From: Lachnospiraceae bacterium
GTDB taxonomy: Bacteria > Bacillota > Clostridia > Lachnospirales > Lachnospiraceae
Assembly: GCA_024691125.1 (NCBI GenBank)
Contig: JAILNV010000227.1
Location: forward strand, 1-53,783
Length of the DNA: 53,783 nucleotides
Reading direction: 5' to 3'
Position 1 is the stretch's first letter. Each line of letters begins with the position of its first letter. The notes beneath the pieces are model-generated. The model worked only from the letters and a program-made list of their open reading frames with translations, did no database searches and was not told the origin of the DNA. Made by a program: the position numbers and the translations under genes. Below are positions 19,647 to 28,404 of the stretch, piece by piece.

Positions 19647-20201
19647 TTACGCACTGCCCAGCTGTATGCCCATAAGGTCCCTTTTGAGCCCTTCAAGCTT
19701 CGTTCTTATACTTGAATCCACTACTCTGTCACCTATCCTTATCACCATTCCTCCGATAAGGGACTCATCTATGCTGTAATTCATTTCCATGGTAACATAG
19801 TCCGTGGTATCAAGAAGCTTAAGTCTGACAGCTTCCTTCTGGCTGTCCGAAAGCTCAAGCGGTGTTGTGACATACGCTATTCCGATCTTCCTGTATTCCT
19901 TAACCCTTAGTGTGAAATAATTAAGGATACCGTCAATGTCCGCATATCGCTTATTGGTTACGATAAGCTTAAGGAATCCGGTAAGTACATCACTTAAACG
20001 GCCCTTGAACACCGACTCAATGATCTGTTCCTTATCCTCCCTCAGTATCTTGGGGTGATTCATGAGACGATAGAAATCGGGATTCTCTTTAAGTATCTCC
20101 TGAACCGAACAGACTTCTTCATACAGAGTATCAAGAGTTCCGTCCTCTATCCCGGTTTCGAACAGCGCATCCGCATAGGTGGTGGAAACTAGCTTTGCCA
20201 T
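19647..20201 (-). CDS. atpH: F1F0 ATP synthase subunit delta
   Basis: 184-residue stator subunit that caps F1 and binds the b dimer. The N-terminal six-helix domain (about 1-105) begins STTYADALFETG, and the C-terminal region carries the conserved DESLIGGMVIRIGDRVVDSS. The start overlaps the end of atpF by 13 bases, so the two are translationally coupled. Confidence 0.96.
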   Translation of the reverse strand: MAKLVSTTYADALFETGIEDGTLDTLYEEVCSVQEILKENPDFYRLMNHPKILREDKEQIIESVFKGRLSDVLTGFLKLIVTNKRYADIDGILNYFTLRVKEYRKIGIAYVTTPLELSDSQKEAVRLKLLDTTDYVTMEMNYSIDESLIGGMVIRIGDRVVDSSIRTKLEGLKRDLMGIQLGSA

Positions 20202-20704
20202 GTTTTATCACCTACTTCTTTCAATGTCTCTTCAACAAGAGCATCCTGTACAGTAGTATCCATCCTGCTGCCGACAACCTTGCCTGCCATAAGCGCCGCT
20301 ATATCGATCATTTCCTTCTTTATCTCATCCTTTGCCTTCTCTTTTTCGAGTTCAGCTTCCGTATGAGCCTGTTTAATGATCCTGGCAGCCTCTTCCTTGG
20401 CCTCGGCTATGATATGGTTCTCATTGGTCGTCGCACGCTTTCTTGCATCTGCAAGTATCTCGTCCGCTTCGGCACCTGCATTCTTAAGCTTCTCTTCATA
20501 CTCAGCCTTAAGAGCGCCTGCGTCCTCCTTGTCCTTCTTTGCCGTATCTATGTCATTCTGTATCTTTTCCCTGCGCTTCTTAAGCATTTCATGCACAGGG
20601 TCAAAAAGCAGATAGGACAACAGCATGAACAGAAAGAACACCGATACTGCAGTCAGAACCGCATCATGCAGCAGTTGGAAATCAAGATTAAATAATCTTT
20701 CCAT
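20189..20704 (-). CDS. atpF: F1F0 ATP synthase subunit b
   Basis: 171-residue peripheral stalk. It has one N-terminal membrane segment (about 11-33) followed by a long uninterrupted charged coiled coil rich in Ala, Lys and Glu. FLLFMLLSYLLFDPVHEMLKKRR-like topology at the membrane exit is typical. AGGAGG is present upstream of ATG. It overlaps atpH. Confidence 0.95.
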   Translation of the reverse strand: MERLFNLDFQLLHDAVLTAVSVFFLFMLLSYLLFDPVHEMLKKRREKIQNDIDTAKKDKEDAGALKAEYEEKLKNAGAEADEILADARKRATTNENHIIAEAKEEAARIIKQAHTEAELEKEKAKDEIKKEMIDIAALMAGKVVGSRMDTTVQDALVEETLKEVGDKTWQS

Positions 20705-20751
20705 CCAAATATTTGCCTCCTTCCGGTTTGTTAAACATTCCTACACAAATC

Positions 20752-21024
<273 letters not shown>

Positions 21025-21088
21025 TCATTTATAGTAAATTATTATTACTTTCCTCATTTATGCAGATGATCATATGGATCTGCCTGTC

Positions 21089-21814
21089 TTAATTATCACC
21101 TATCGCATCGGTCACATAAGTCATGGTCAGCATACAGAATACATATGTCTGTATAGCACCGCTGAACAGATCGAAATATATGTGCAGCACAGCCGGAATA
21201 CCTATCTTTACAAAGACCGGCAACAGACCGTAATACAATGCCATCATAACCGTTCCCGACAGGACGTTGGCGAAAAGACGCAGCGACAGTGAAACAGGTA
21301 CCGCAAAATCACCGATTAGATTTATCGGCAGCCAGAATACCCACGGATCGCACAGACCCTTGATAACCCCGCTTACCTTCTGATGTTTGAATTTATTAAA
21401 TGTGATCAGGCTGAAGGTAATGACACCGAGAGGGAAGGTCACGCCGTAATCTGCTGTAGGCGGCCTGAGTCCCAGCAGACCTGATATGTTGCTTATGAAG
21501 ATAAAGAAGAACAGTGTCAGAATATAGTTAACGAATTTCGTGGCATTCTTCCCCATTACGCTGTTAACAACGCCGTCGAGAAACTCTATTATAAGTTCAA
21601 CAATGTTAAGGAAGGTGCCGGGAGCCTCATCCTCATTCGCTTTCTTTATTGCCTTGCCGGCCAGAGCCGCAAATGCAACAAGCAATACCATAACTATAAG
21701 CGTGCAGACATGAGTGGTTGTGATCCAAACCTCGTGCCCAAAGCAGTTATATGAGAATATTCCCTTGATCATGAAATCTACATCGCCCGATAAGAGGAGC
21801 GTATAATTACCCAT
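21089..21814 (-). CDS. atpB: F1F0 ATP synthase subunit a
   Basis: 241-residue membrane stator channel. The essential Arg is Arg179 in SLSLRLFANVLSG. The N-terminal half has several membrane segments and the family-typical SNISGLLGLRPPTADYG at about 108-124. GAGGTG precedes the ATG. It works with the c ring to pass the coupling ion. Confidence 0.97.
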   Translation of the reverse strand: MGNYTLLLSGDVDFMIKGIFSYNCFGHEVWITTTHVCTLIVMVLLVAFAALAGKAIKKANEDEAPGTFLNIVELIIEFLDGVVNSVMGKNATKFVNYILTLFFFIFISNISGLLGLRPPTADYGVTFPLGVITFSLITFNKFKHQKVSGVIKGLCDPWVFWLPINLIGDFAVPVSLSLRLFANVLSGTVMMALYYGLLPVFVKIGIPAVLHIYFDLFSGAIQTYVFCMLTMTYVTDAIGDN

Positions 21815-21822
21815 GCTTCAAT

Positions 21823-22359
21823 TCACCTCACTAAATTGTTTTCTGTATTTCCTTCTGTATGGTTTTCCGTATCGTTATTTCCGGTATTTTTCACCGCATC
21901 ATACTCCGCGGTCTTCCCACAATCCGGTACCTGAATGCTGTCTTGAGCATCATTTGCTTCCTGTCTGCCTGTTATACGACATATCACCGCATGTGTAAGC
22001 GGCTGCATATAAGCGCCTATCTTAAGCCCCATAATGCCCGCAAAGAACGTCAACGGATTTCCAATATGAGTAAATGCAATTATAAGTATAGATATGCAGG
22101 CTATTGCATATCTTAACGAAGCCTTCTTCTGCAGATATGCCCTGGCGCTCTTCTCATCAAGGTCAACCGCCACATCTATAGAATCCGCCATTCCCATGGC
22201 AAGCACGGCACATACGATAAAGCCTGCAGCAAGCCCCAACGAATGATAAAGCCTGCTCTTTGTAAAAATGATCAAAGCGGCTTCCCATAAAATACAATAT
22301 ATAAAGGCGCCGGTTATCAGCTCTCTGAGCGTCCTGTTGGTGCGAAGCTGGTCTATCAT
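21823..22359 (-). CDS. atpI: ATP synthase subunit I-like membrane protein
   Basis: 178 residues. Four predicted membrane segments lie in the first 125 residues, including pairs at about 15-50 and 83-120, followed by a hydrophilic Asn/Thr-rich tail. Position and topology match the AtpI/subunit I family, which helps assemble the c ring in some bacteria. Sequence conservation is low, so the assignment rests on topology and position. Its start overlaps the stop of the upstream atpZ-like gene by 4 bases (ATGA). Confidence 0.75.
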   Translation of the reverse strand: MIDQLRTNRTLRELITGAFIYCILWEAALIIFTKSRLYHSLGLAAGFIVCAVLAMGMADSIDVAVDLDEKSARAYLQKKASLRYAIACISILIIAFTHIGNPLTFFAGIMGLKIGAYMQPLTHAVICRITGRQEANDAQDSIQVPDCGKTAEYDAVKNTGNNDTENHTEGNTENNLVR

Positions 22360-22718
22360 ATCCCATGGCCTTCCGTATCCGGTACATCTTCTATATCTGT
22401 CTCCGCGCCTTTTTCCGGTTCCGTTGCTCTATCGTAATGAGGAGAGGCTATCCTCTTGGATTCGTCAAAATCAGAGGTGTGCACCTTTACTTCATCATGT
22501 ACGGGTGGCTTCCCGAATATCTGACGCGCAAAAATATAAACATTGCGCCCGCCAGCGGCCGCACCGATAAAAAACATAATTATTACAAGAAAGGATGTGT
22601 GAAAGAATCTGTCAAGATAAATACCCAAGAATGTACACAAAAGAATGGGAACAATCATATTGATCCCAAACTGCAAAATCTGTGTCAGAGAACGGTATAC
22701 TCCTTTATCATAATTCAC
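22356..22718 (-). CDS. atpZ: AtpZ/AtpI-family small membrane protein, first gene of the ATPase operon
   Basis: 120 residues with two membrane segments (about 13-30 and 40-58) joined by GIYLDRFFHTSF, as in the AtpZ (F0F1-ATPase gene 1) family. A long soluble tail rich in Asp, Glu and His follows. The start is GTG at 22718 with AAAGG 8 bases upstream. AtpZ proteins have been linked to ion supply or assembly of the F0 sector. It is the first gene after the operon promoter at 22802-22830. Confidence 0.82.
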   Translation of the reverse strand: MNYDKGVYRSLTQILQFGINMIVPILLCTFLGIYLDRFFHTSFLVIIMFFIGAAAGGRNVYIFARQIFGKPPVHDEVKVHTSDFDESKRIASPHYDRATEPEKGAETDIEDVPDTEGHGI

Positions 22719-22750
22719 AACTGTTACCTTTCAACATCTGCACTTCCAAT

Positions 22751-22781
22751 ATCCTCCCCCGACAATATACCGGAGGAGGAT
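22751..22781 (-). promoter_or_regulatory. Hairpin in the atp operon leader
   Basis: ATCCTCC at 22751-22757 pairs with GGAGGAT at 22775-22781, with extra CCG/CGG pairing inside. It has no U-run, so it is more likely a leader structure or stability element than a terminator. It lies between the promoter and the GTG start of atpZ. Confidence 0.55.
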
Positions 22782-22801
22782 TCAGACAGTCATCATAGAT
22801 A

Positions 22802-22830
22802 AATATACCAATTTTTTTGCAGGATGTCCA
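22802..22830 (-). promoter_or_regulatory. Promoter of the ATP synthase operon
   Basis: On the minus strand TGGACA (22825-22830), 17 bases, TATATT (22802-22807). Each hexamer has one mismatch to consensus. The leader to atpZ would be about 75 bases. Confidence 0.65.
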
Positions 22831-22848
22831 TAACAATTGTTGTTATTA

Positions 22849-23100
22849 TTATGCCCACTCCCATTTTTTGCCAAATTTCTTTTCATATTCCTCGGGAGTT
22901 ATCATCTCGGTACTTACGCCGAGCTTATTGGCCTCATGCAGCACTGCCCTGTTGGCAAAAGCCCTGTACAGTACATCACCGGTGGTATCGTCTACTACTG
23001 CACTGTCGTAATTGGCTCCACCATCAATGATCAGTCCCCCTGAAATATTTTTAAGATCTTCAATAGTAAGCTCTCTGCGCTCTTTGTTTTTATCTGCCAT
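22849..23100 (-). CDS. Small peptide with double-glycine leader motif
   Basis: 83 residues. The N-terminal third ends in LTIEDLKNISGG (about 11-22), the pattern of double-glycine leaders of bacteriocins and other peptides exported by C39-peptidase ABC transporters. The predicted product after the Gly-Gly is about 61 residues, with no Cys, few Gly, and a charged C-terminus ending in aromatic WEW. It is thus not a lanthipeptide or a typical class II bacteriocin. A strong promoter (23143-23171) and AGGAGG drive it alone. No transporter, modifying enzyme or immunity gene is adjacent. It could be a signalling peptide or simply a cytosolic protein with a chance motif. Confidence 0.7.
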   Translation of the reverse strand: MADKNKERRELTIEDLKNISGGLIIDGGANYDSAVVDDTTGDVLYRAFANRAVLHEANKLGVSTEMITPEEYEKKFGKKWEWA

Positions 23101-23142
23101 GTTTTTATCCTCCTTATATTCAACAAATTGTTTTTCTATTTA

Positions 23143-23171
23143 TTTATACGAAAACAAAAAAAATAAGTCAA
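23143..23171 (-). promoter_or_regulatory. Promoter of the GG-leader peptide gene
   Basis: On the minus strand TTGACT (23166-23171), 17 bases, TATAAA (23143-23148), about 42 bases before the ATG. It is a near-consensus match. Confidence 0.75.
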
Positions 23172-23196
23172 TTAAAAGAGTAATTTTATTAAATGT

Positions 23197-23225
23197 TAGA
23201 CATTTTACTATTTTACTGCTATACT
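23197..23225 (+). promoter_or_regulatory. Promoter of the DUF402 gene
   Basis: TAGACA (23197-23202), 17 bases, TATACT (23220-23225), back to back with the GG-peptide promoter and about 48 bases before the ATG. Confidence 0.7.
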
Positions 23226-23272
23226 TACTGACAAAAGTATCTGTTCTTCTTATTATTTATTGGAGGTATGCC

Positions 23273-23758
23273 ATGGATACTCCGCAATTCTATCGCAAAA
23301 GGATCATTCCCGAAGAATGTGTTCCCTTAAAGGACGATATCATCCTGGAAATGAACGAAGATATCATCATCACCAAATGGAATACCCTTCGTCCAAAGAA
23401 AAATATGCATCACGGTTATTCCTGCTATTTTCCAAAGGAAGGTTATAAGATAAGCAAGTTTCTCCGGGAAGACGATTCCCTGCTGTACTGGTACTGTGAC
23501 ATAATTAAGACCGATTACAACGCGGAAACCAATACCTATGTTTTTACCGATCTTCTGGCTGATGTGATCATGTATCCCGACGGCTTTGTCAAGGTGGTGG
23601 ATATCGATGAGATAGCCCTCGCACTTAAAAAGGGCAAGATTCCGGTTGAGGATATAATCACCCTGCTCACCAATCTCGACAAGCTGCTTAAAATAGTATA
23701 CAGCGAGGATTTCGAACGTTATAAGCATATGATAAACGCCTATGCGCTCAATCAGTAA
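23273..23758 (+). CDS. DUF402-domain protein
   Basis: 161 residues. The DUF402 core is seen in YWYCDIIKTDYNAET, VFTDLLADVIMYPDG and VKVVDIDEIALALKKGKI (about 72-127). Related proteins include nucleoside di/triphosphatase NtdP of staphylococci and archaeal FAU-1-type RNA-binding proteins, so a nucleotide- or RNA-related activity is plausible. The start at 23273 has GGAGG well placed, although the frame is open further upstream. The gene converges on the SleB-type hydrolase, and the two stop regions overlap by 7 bases. Confidence 0.85.
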   Translation: MDTPQFYRKRIIPEECVPLKDDIILEMNEDIIITKWNTLRPKKNMHHGYSCYFPKEGYKISKFLREDDSLLYWYCDIIKTDYNAETNTYVFTDLLADVIMYPDGFVKVVDIDEIALALKKGKIPVEDIITLLTNLDKLLKIVYSEDFERYKHMINAYALNQ

Positions 23759-24918
23759 AATACATGCCCCCCGATAATGATTCCCTTTATCTGGGGGATT
23801 TTTGTTCTGAAATACAGGCAGTTGCCCACCGGCTGTGCTCCCGCCATCGCTTCGTCCGCAGCGCGGTAACAGGATTCCGTGGCGCCCAGTGACAATCTTG
23901 TTGCAAGACGTCCGCTCCTTGCCGGCGTAAATTGTCCCTTCTGATATATTACACCCACCATAGTATTGGGATATGCGGCGCTTCTCATACGGTTTATGAC
24001 TACCGATCCGACCGCAACCTGGCCGGTATAGGGTTCACCTCCGGCCTCACAGTATATAAGACATGCCAGCAGCTCCCTGTCACTGACATTAAATCCCAGC
24101 TCTCCCGTACTGCTCCATGCCATCTGACCTGCTTTCCTTGACATGGCTTTTTCCTCTTCAAGCTTTTTATTAAGGGCGCTGATATTTGCTTCCTGCTGCT
24201 TTAGTTCCGATTCGTATTCCTTCTGCTCTATCTCAGCAGCACTTATTGCTCCGCTGGTAGCCGCTATCGTTCCGGAGGTTGAATTGACCAAAGTGCTTAC
24301 CTTATTGCGTTCAGCCTGCGAATCTTCCAGAAGCTCATTCAGCTGATCCACCTCCTGCTCAAGTATGCTCTCCTTCTCCTCAACTGCTTCTCTTTGAGCT
24401 TTTAACATATCAAACATTTTCCGGTCGTATTCCTCAAGCTTCCCAAGATATTCCGATTTATTAAGAAAATCAGAATAATTTGATGTATGAAGAAAAGTTT
24501 CAAACAGAGTGGTGTCACCGCGTTCATAAATAGCCCTGAGCCTTCTTTTCATCAGGTCATACTGTCTCTTTTCCTCAAGCTTTGCATCTTCTATATCCAG
24601 CTTGGCCTTCACTATCTCGTATTCTTTATTATGTATTTTTTCTTCAATCAGTTCAAGATTGTCACTTATTTCCTGAAGCTCACCATTCAACCTGTCAAGG
24701 TAATCCTGGAGCTGTTTTTTTGTATCCTCAAGGTCTTCTTTTTTTTCGTCTACCGCCTTTTTCTGTTCTTCGGTTTCCTTCTTCAGCTCTTCTGCCTTTT
24801 TTATCTTTTCGGATGTGGTCTCACCTTTAACAGGGTTTTTCATGGAATTCAGCGTCACGGCACATACAAGAACCGTACATGTGATAACCCTTACCAATAC
24901 ACTCCTGCATCTTCTCAC
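23752..24918 (-). CDS. Coiled-coil cell wall hydrolase with SleB-like domain
   Basis: 388 residues. An N-terminal signal or anchor (about 8-24) is followed by about 210 residues of Lys/Glu-rich coiled coil, like the N-terminal part of PcsB/CwlO proteins. A C-terminal Hydrolase_2 (SleB) domain starts near 278, with CEAGGEPYTGQVAVG and VINRM; the Glu of CEAGGE is the expected catalytic residue. It would cut peptidoglycan in growth or division, with the coil holding it inactive until activated. The start is GTG at 24918, overlapping the comEB stop by 4 bases and retaining the signal peptide. Confidence 0.88.
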   Translation of the reverse strand: MRRCRSVLVRVITCTVLVCAVTLNSMKNPVKGETTSEKIKKAEELKKETEEQKKAVDEKKEDLEDTKKQLQDYLDRLNGELQEISDNLELIEEKIHNKEYEIVKAKLDIEDAKLEEKRQYDLMKRRLRAIYERGDTTLFETFLHTSNYSDFLNKSEYLGKLEEYDRKMFDMLKAQREAVEEKESILEQEVDQLNELLEDSQAERNKVSTLVNSTSGTIAATSGAISAAEIEQKEYESELKQQEANISALNKKLEEEKAMSRKAGQMAWSSTGELGFNVSDRELLACLIYCEAGGEPYTGQVAVGSVVINRMRSAAYPNTMVGVIYQKGQFTPARSGRLATRLSLGATESCYRAADEAMAGAQPVGNCLYFRTKIPQIKGIIIGGHVFY

Positions 24919-25400
24919 AGTGTAAGCTCAACCTTTCTGTCCGTGTGTTTGTACTGATAATATCTCACTCCTGCGGCATCAAGCATACGTCTTGATGCAA
25001 TGGTGCTCTGCTCGTTCTCATATTTATTACAGTCATATACTATGGTCTTGATCCCTGCCTGTATTATGGCCTTGGCGCACTCATTGCACGGAAACAGCGT
25101 TACATAGAGCTTGGCTCCCTCAAGAGTTCCTCCTCGGTAGTTAAGTATAGCATTAAGCTCACTGTGTGTTGTGTAAAAATACTTATTATTAAGGGGTTCT
25201 CCTACCCTGCACCATGGAAATTCATCATCCGAGCATCCCTTGGGAAACCCGTTATAACCCATTGAAAGAATCTTATTATCCGCGCTTACTATACATGCGC
25301 CTACCTGAGTGTTGGGATCCTTGGACCTCATGCCCGACAATATGGCAACACCCATAAAATATTCATCCCAGGAAATATAATCCTCTCGCTTATCGCTCAT
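24915..25400 (-). CDS. comEB: dCMP/cytidine deaminase family (ComEB)
   Basis: 161-residue zinc deaminase that converts dCMP to dUMP for dTTP synthesis. The zinc site is HSELNAI (His and catalytic Glu) and PCNECAK (two Cys). It has GACIVSADNKILSMGYNGFP, the substrate-binding segment of dCMP deaminases, and DCNKYENEQST near the end. GGGGAGGAG precedes the ATG. It is co-transcribed with the downstream hydrolase, with a 4-base overlap. Confidence 0.93.
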   Translation of the reverse strand: MSDKREDYISWDEYFMGVAILSGMRSKDPNTQVGACIVSADNKILSMGYNGFPKGCSDDEFPWCRVGEPLNNKYFYTTHSELNAILNYRGGTLEGAKLYVTLFPCNECAKAIIQAGIKTIVYDCNKYENEQSTIASRRMLDAAGVRYYQYKHTDRKVELTL

Positions 25401-25467
25401 TGTACTCCTCCCCTGTTATATACCTCTGACAGATCATCTCGGTGTTTCAGCACCTGATACAAATACA

Positions 25468-25920
25468 CTATTTATACATCTCACCTTCGATCCCTGCTAC
25501 CTGCGACAGCCTGCGCACATGCTTTTCCTCACCGGAGAATTCCGTTGAAAAGAATATATCAACTATATCAAGCGCAAGATTGGGACCAATAACTCCTCCG
25601 CCCAAAGCCAGCACATTTGCATCATTATGCATTCTTGTTAACCTCGCGCTTGTGCAGTCGTTGCAAAGAGCAGCTCTTATACCCTTAACTTTGTTGGCAA
25701 CTATGGATATGCCTATTCCGGTAGTGCAAAGTACAATACCCTTCTCGCATTCGCCGCTTGCAACCGCCTCTGCCGTTGCCCTGCCTATGGCAGGATAGTC
25801 AATGGAATTCTTATCGTAGCTTCCGAAATCCACAAGCTCATGTCCCTGCTCCTTAAGATGCTCCATAATAAGAAGCTTCATATCAAATGCGCCATGATCA
25901 CAACCGATTGCTATCTTCAT
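25468..25920 (-). CDS. rpiB: Ribose-5-phosphate isomerase B
   Basis: 150 residues. It interconverts ribose-5-phosphate and ribulose-5-phosphate in the pentose phosphate pathway. It begins MKIAIGCDHGAFDMK, has DYPAIGRATAEAVASGE, then CTTGIGISIVANKVKGIRAA with the catalytic Cys, and MHNDANVLALGGGVIG. The start at 25920 has GGAGGT 7 bases upstream. It lies between the Sua5 gene and comEB, all on the minus strand. Confidence 0.96.
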   Translation of the reverse strand: MKIAIGCDHGAFDMKLLIMEHLKEQGHELVDFGSYDKNSIDYPAIGRATAEAVASGECEKGIVLCTTGIGISIVANKVKGIRAALCNDCTSARLTRMHNDANVLALGGGVIGPNLALDIVDIFFSTEFSGEEKHVRRLSQVAGIEGEMYK

Positions 25921-26012
25921 CTGAAATACCTCCAAATTTGTGTAAATATTTTTACATCATAAAATATATCTTATCCGAAACAGTCGCGCAAGTCCAACCT
26001 GCTTATTTAGGA

Positions 26013-27137
26013 TTATACCTCAACCACCCGGTGGCCTGCTGCCTTGATAAGTCTGTTCATTATTGCCTGTCCTATTCTCGGCGTCGAGAAATCCTCCGAG
26101 TATATAATATCAATATCCTGTTTATCGCATTCCCTGAGCACATCATATAAATGTCTGGCTATCGAATACTCATCCTCCAGATCACCGATATTCATTATAA
26201 ATAATTCTTTGCCGTAACGATTATCCTTCGGACTGACCGGGAAATCCTGTGCTCCACTCTGTGTTCCTTTCTCTGTTCCGGATCCCCTTTTCGTTTCAGG
26301 GGAAGCCGATATAACCCCGACTTTTTTTCCATCCTTAACGGCTTCAGCGGCGCCCTGCCTTATATATGAGATTACGGCATCTCTCTCACCTTTTACTATA
26401 GTAAGCTCGCCCTTGGGTGCATAGTGTCTGTATTTCATTCCCGGCGCCTTTGGGTGCAGTCCCTTCGTCTCCTCACCAAATACGGCCGGATCATACGAAA
26501 CATCACCGAGGACATCTTTTATCATCTCTCCGTTTATATATCCCGGTCTTAATATCATGGGCCTGCTGCCCGTCATGTCAACTATGGTCGACTCCAGACC
26601 GATAACGGAGGATCCTCCGTCAATGATCATATCTATACGTCCGTCCATATCTTCAATAACATGCTCTGCCGTCGTAGTGCTGGGCCTTCCGGACAGATTA
26701 GCCGAGGGAGCTGCGATAAATCCGCCGGCTGCCTCTATGAAGCTCAGGGCTATCCGGTTATCCGGCATCCTGACGGCCACCGTATCAAGTCCTCCCGTAG
26801 TCTGGTCCGGAACGATCTTTTTCTTTTTAAATATCATAGTAAGCGGACCCGGCCAGTATTTTTCAGCCAGCTTCAGGACACCGTCACCTACCTCGTCAGC
26901 AATCCTGTACAGATCCTCCATCCTGTATATATGGACTATCAGCGGATTGTCTGACGGCCTTCCTTTGGCGGCATAGATCTTCCGTGAAGCCTCCGGATTC
27001 ATTGCATCGCCCCCAAGTCCGTAAACCGTCTCCGTAGGGAACGCAACCAGCCCTCCGTTCTTAATGATATCCCCCGCAGCCTTCATATCTGCTGCGGTTA
27101 TGTTGTTTTCATCTGCTTTAAGCAAAATTGTTTTCAT
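26013..27137 (-). CDS. L-threonylcarbamoyladenylate synthase (Sua5/TsaC type)
   Basis: 374 residues. It makes threonylcarbamoyl-AMP from threonine, bicarbonate and ATP for the t6A37 tRNA modification. The N-terminal YrdC domain contains VAFPTETVYGLGGDA, the KGRPSDNPL loop and SANLSGRPSTT. A C-terminal Sua5 domain follows from about 245, linked by KAPGMKYRHYAP. It is thus the long form rather than a lone YrdC domain. The start is taken at the MKTILLKAD codon. An ATG 24 bases upstream (27161) is in frame and neither has a clear ribosome binding site. The region about 280-315 is a variable Ser/Gly/Lys-rich loop. Confidence 0.93.
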   Translation of the reverse strand: MKTILLKADENNITAADMKAAGDIIKNGGLVAFPTETVYGLGGDAMNPEASRKIYAAKGRPSDNPLIVHIYRMEDLYRIADEVGDGVLKLAEKYWPGPLTMIFKKKKIVPDQTTGGLDTVAVRMPDNRIALSFIEAAGGFIAAPSANLSGRPSTTTAEHVIEDMDGRIDMIIDGGSSVIGLESTIVDMTGSRPMILRPGYINGEMIKDVLGDVSYDPAVFGEETKGLHPKAPGMKYRHYAPKGELTIVKGERDAVISYIRQGAAEAVKDGKKVGVISASPETKRGSGTEKGTQSGAQDFPVSPKDNRYGKELFIMNIGDLEDEYSIARHLYDVLRECDKQDIDIIYSEDFSTPRIGQAIMNRLIKAAGHRVVEV

Positions 27138-27177
27138 ATTCCATGTTTCACCATCTGTCATTTATCGCATAGTCAAG

Positions 27178-27207
27178 ATTCTAACATAGCAAACAGGTAA
27201 AATACAA
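27178..27207 (-). promoter_or_regulatory. Promoter of the Sua5/rpiB/comEB group
   Basis: On the minus strand TTGTAT (27202-27207), 18 bases, TAGAAT (27178-27183) with an extended -10 TG. Confidence 0.5.
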
Positions 27208-27227
27208 TAGCCCTAAACCCATGTATA

Positions 27228-27236
27228 TGATATAAT
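27228..27236 (+). promoter_or_regulatory. Extended -10 promoter for the UDP-xylose-synthase-like gene
   Basis: TGATATAAT gives a perfect TATAAT (27231-27236) with the extended TG, but no good -35. The resulting leader of about 150 bases is AT-rich with no clear structure. Confidence 0.45.
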
Positions 27237-27389
27237 GTTATCTATTCGGGCACATATTTGCTAATACGAAAGCGGAATATATTTCTTAATGAATGTATTT
27301 AAACAGTTCACTAAATATTCCCAATAGCAAAAGCATGAAATATTTTATACATGTCCTGAATGACAATAATTTATGCAGGAGACGATAAA

Positions 27390-28328
27390 ATGCGCAGAAA
27401 AAGAGTATTGGTAACAGGTGGAGCAGGTTTCCTCGGATCAAACCTGTGTGACAGGCTTATTGCCGACGGAAATGATGTTATATGTGTGGACAATCTGTTC
27501 ACAGGAAGCAAGGATAACATCCGCCACCTTCTCGGAAATCCCTATTTCGAATTCATAAGACATGATGTGATACAGCCTATATTTGTGGAATGCGACCAGA
27601 TATATAATCTCGCATGTCCCGCAAGCCCTCTGTGGTATCAGAAGGATCCGATCTACACAACCAAAACATCCATTTACGGAGCCTTTAACACCCTGGGACT
27701 TGCCAAGAGAACAGGCGCCCGTATCCTTCAGACCTCCACTTCGGAGATATATGGAGATCCGGAATGCAATCCTCAGCCGGAAAGCTACAGGGGCTGCGTA
27801 AATACCATAGGTCCCCGTTCCTGCTATGACGAAGGAAAAAGAGTGGCGGAGACCCTTTTCTTTGATTATCACAGACAGCATAATGTTGATATAAAGGTTA
27901 TGAGGATATTCAATACATACGGTCCCCGAATGGATATTGGCGATGGGCGTGTTGTATCCAATTTCATAGTTCAGGCACTTAAAGGCGAGGACATAACGAT
28001 CTACGGGGACGGTTCGCAGACAAGGAGCTTCTGCTATGTAGACGACCTCATCGAAGGAATGGTTCGCCTTATGAACAGCCGCGATGGCTTCACCGGACCT
28101 GTTAATATCGGTAATCCCGGCGAGTTCACAATAAAGGAACTGGCCGAAATAGTGATCGAGCTTACGGGATCGGAATCAAAGCTCGTCTACAGGGATCTTC
28201 CTGTCGACGATCCCACCCAGAGACGTCCCGACATCACTTTGGCCAAGAAGGAACTTAACTGGGAGCCTACCGTTCATCTTAAAAAGGGACTGGTTTCCAC
28301 GATCGCTTATTTCAGAGAGCTGCTTTAA
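27390..28328 (+). CDS. NAD-dependent UDP-glucuronate decarboxylase (UDP-xylose synthase)-like
   Basis: 312-residue short-chain dehydrogenase-type sugar-nucleotide enzyme. It has an N-terminal [16 protein letters not shown], a [10 protein letters not shown] serine motif, and a catalytic Tyr-Lys in SCYDEGKR, which is the UXS-specific form. [17 protein letters not shown] and [11 protein letters not shown] also fit UXS. The expected product is UDP-xylose from UDP-glucuronate, for a surface polysaccharide. The start at 27390 is chosen for AGGAG 8 bases upstream and because the family begins there. It is monocistronic or shared with the next gene. Confidence 0.9.
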   Translation: MRRKRVLVTGGAGFLGSNLCDRLIADGNDVICVDNLFTGSKDNIRHLLGNPYFEFIRHDVIQPIFVECDQIYNLACPASPLWYQKDPIYTTKTSIYGAFNTLGLAKRTGARILQTSTSEIYGDPECNPQPESYRGCVNTIGPRSCYDEGKRVAETLFFDYHRQHNVDIKVMRIFNTYGPRMDIGDGRVVSNFIVQALKGEDITIYGDGSQTRSFCYVDDLIEGMVRLMNSRDGFTGPVNIGNPGEFTIKELAEIVIELTGSESKLVYRDLPVDDPTQRRPDITLAKKELNWEPTVHLKKGLVSTIAYFRELL

Positions 28329-28404
28329 AGTTCGATACAGCCCGGAGAGCCGGCTTATCTGATTTTTCATTATAAAATATTACTGCAGTTAAGGGAGAGG
28401 CACT

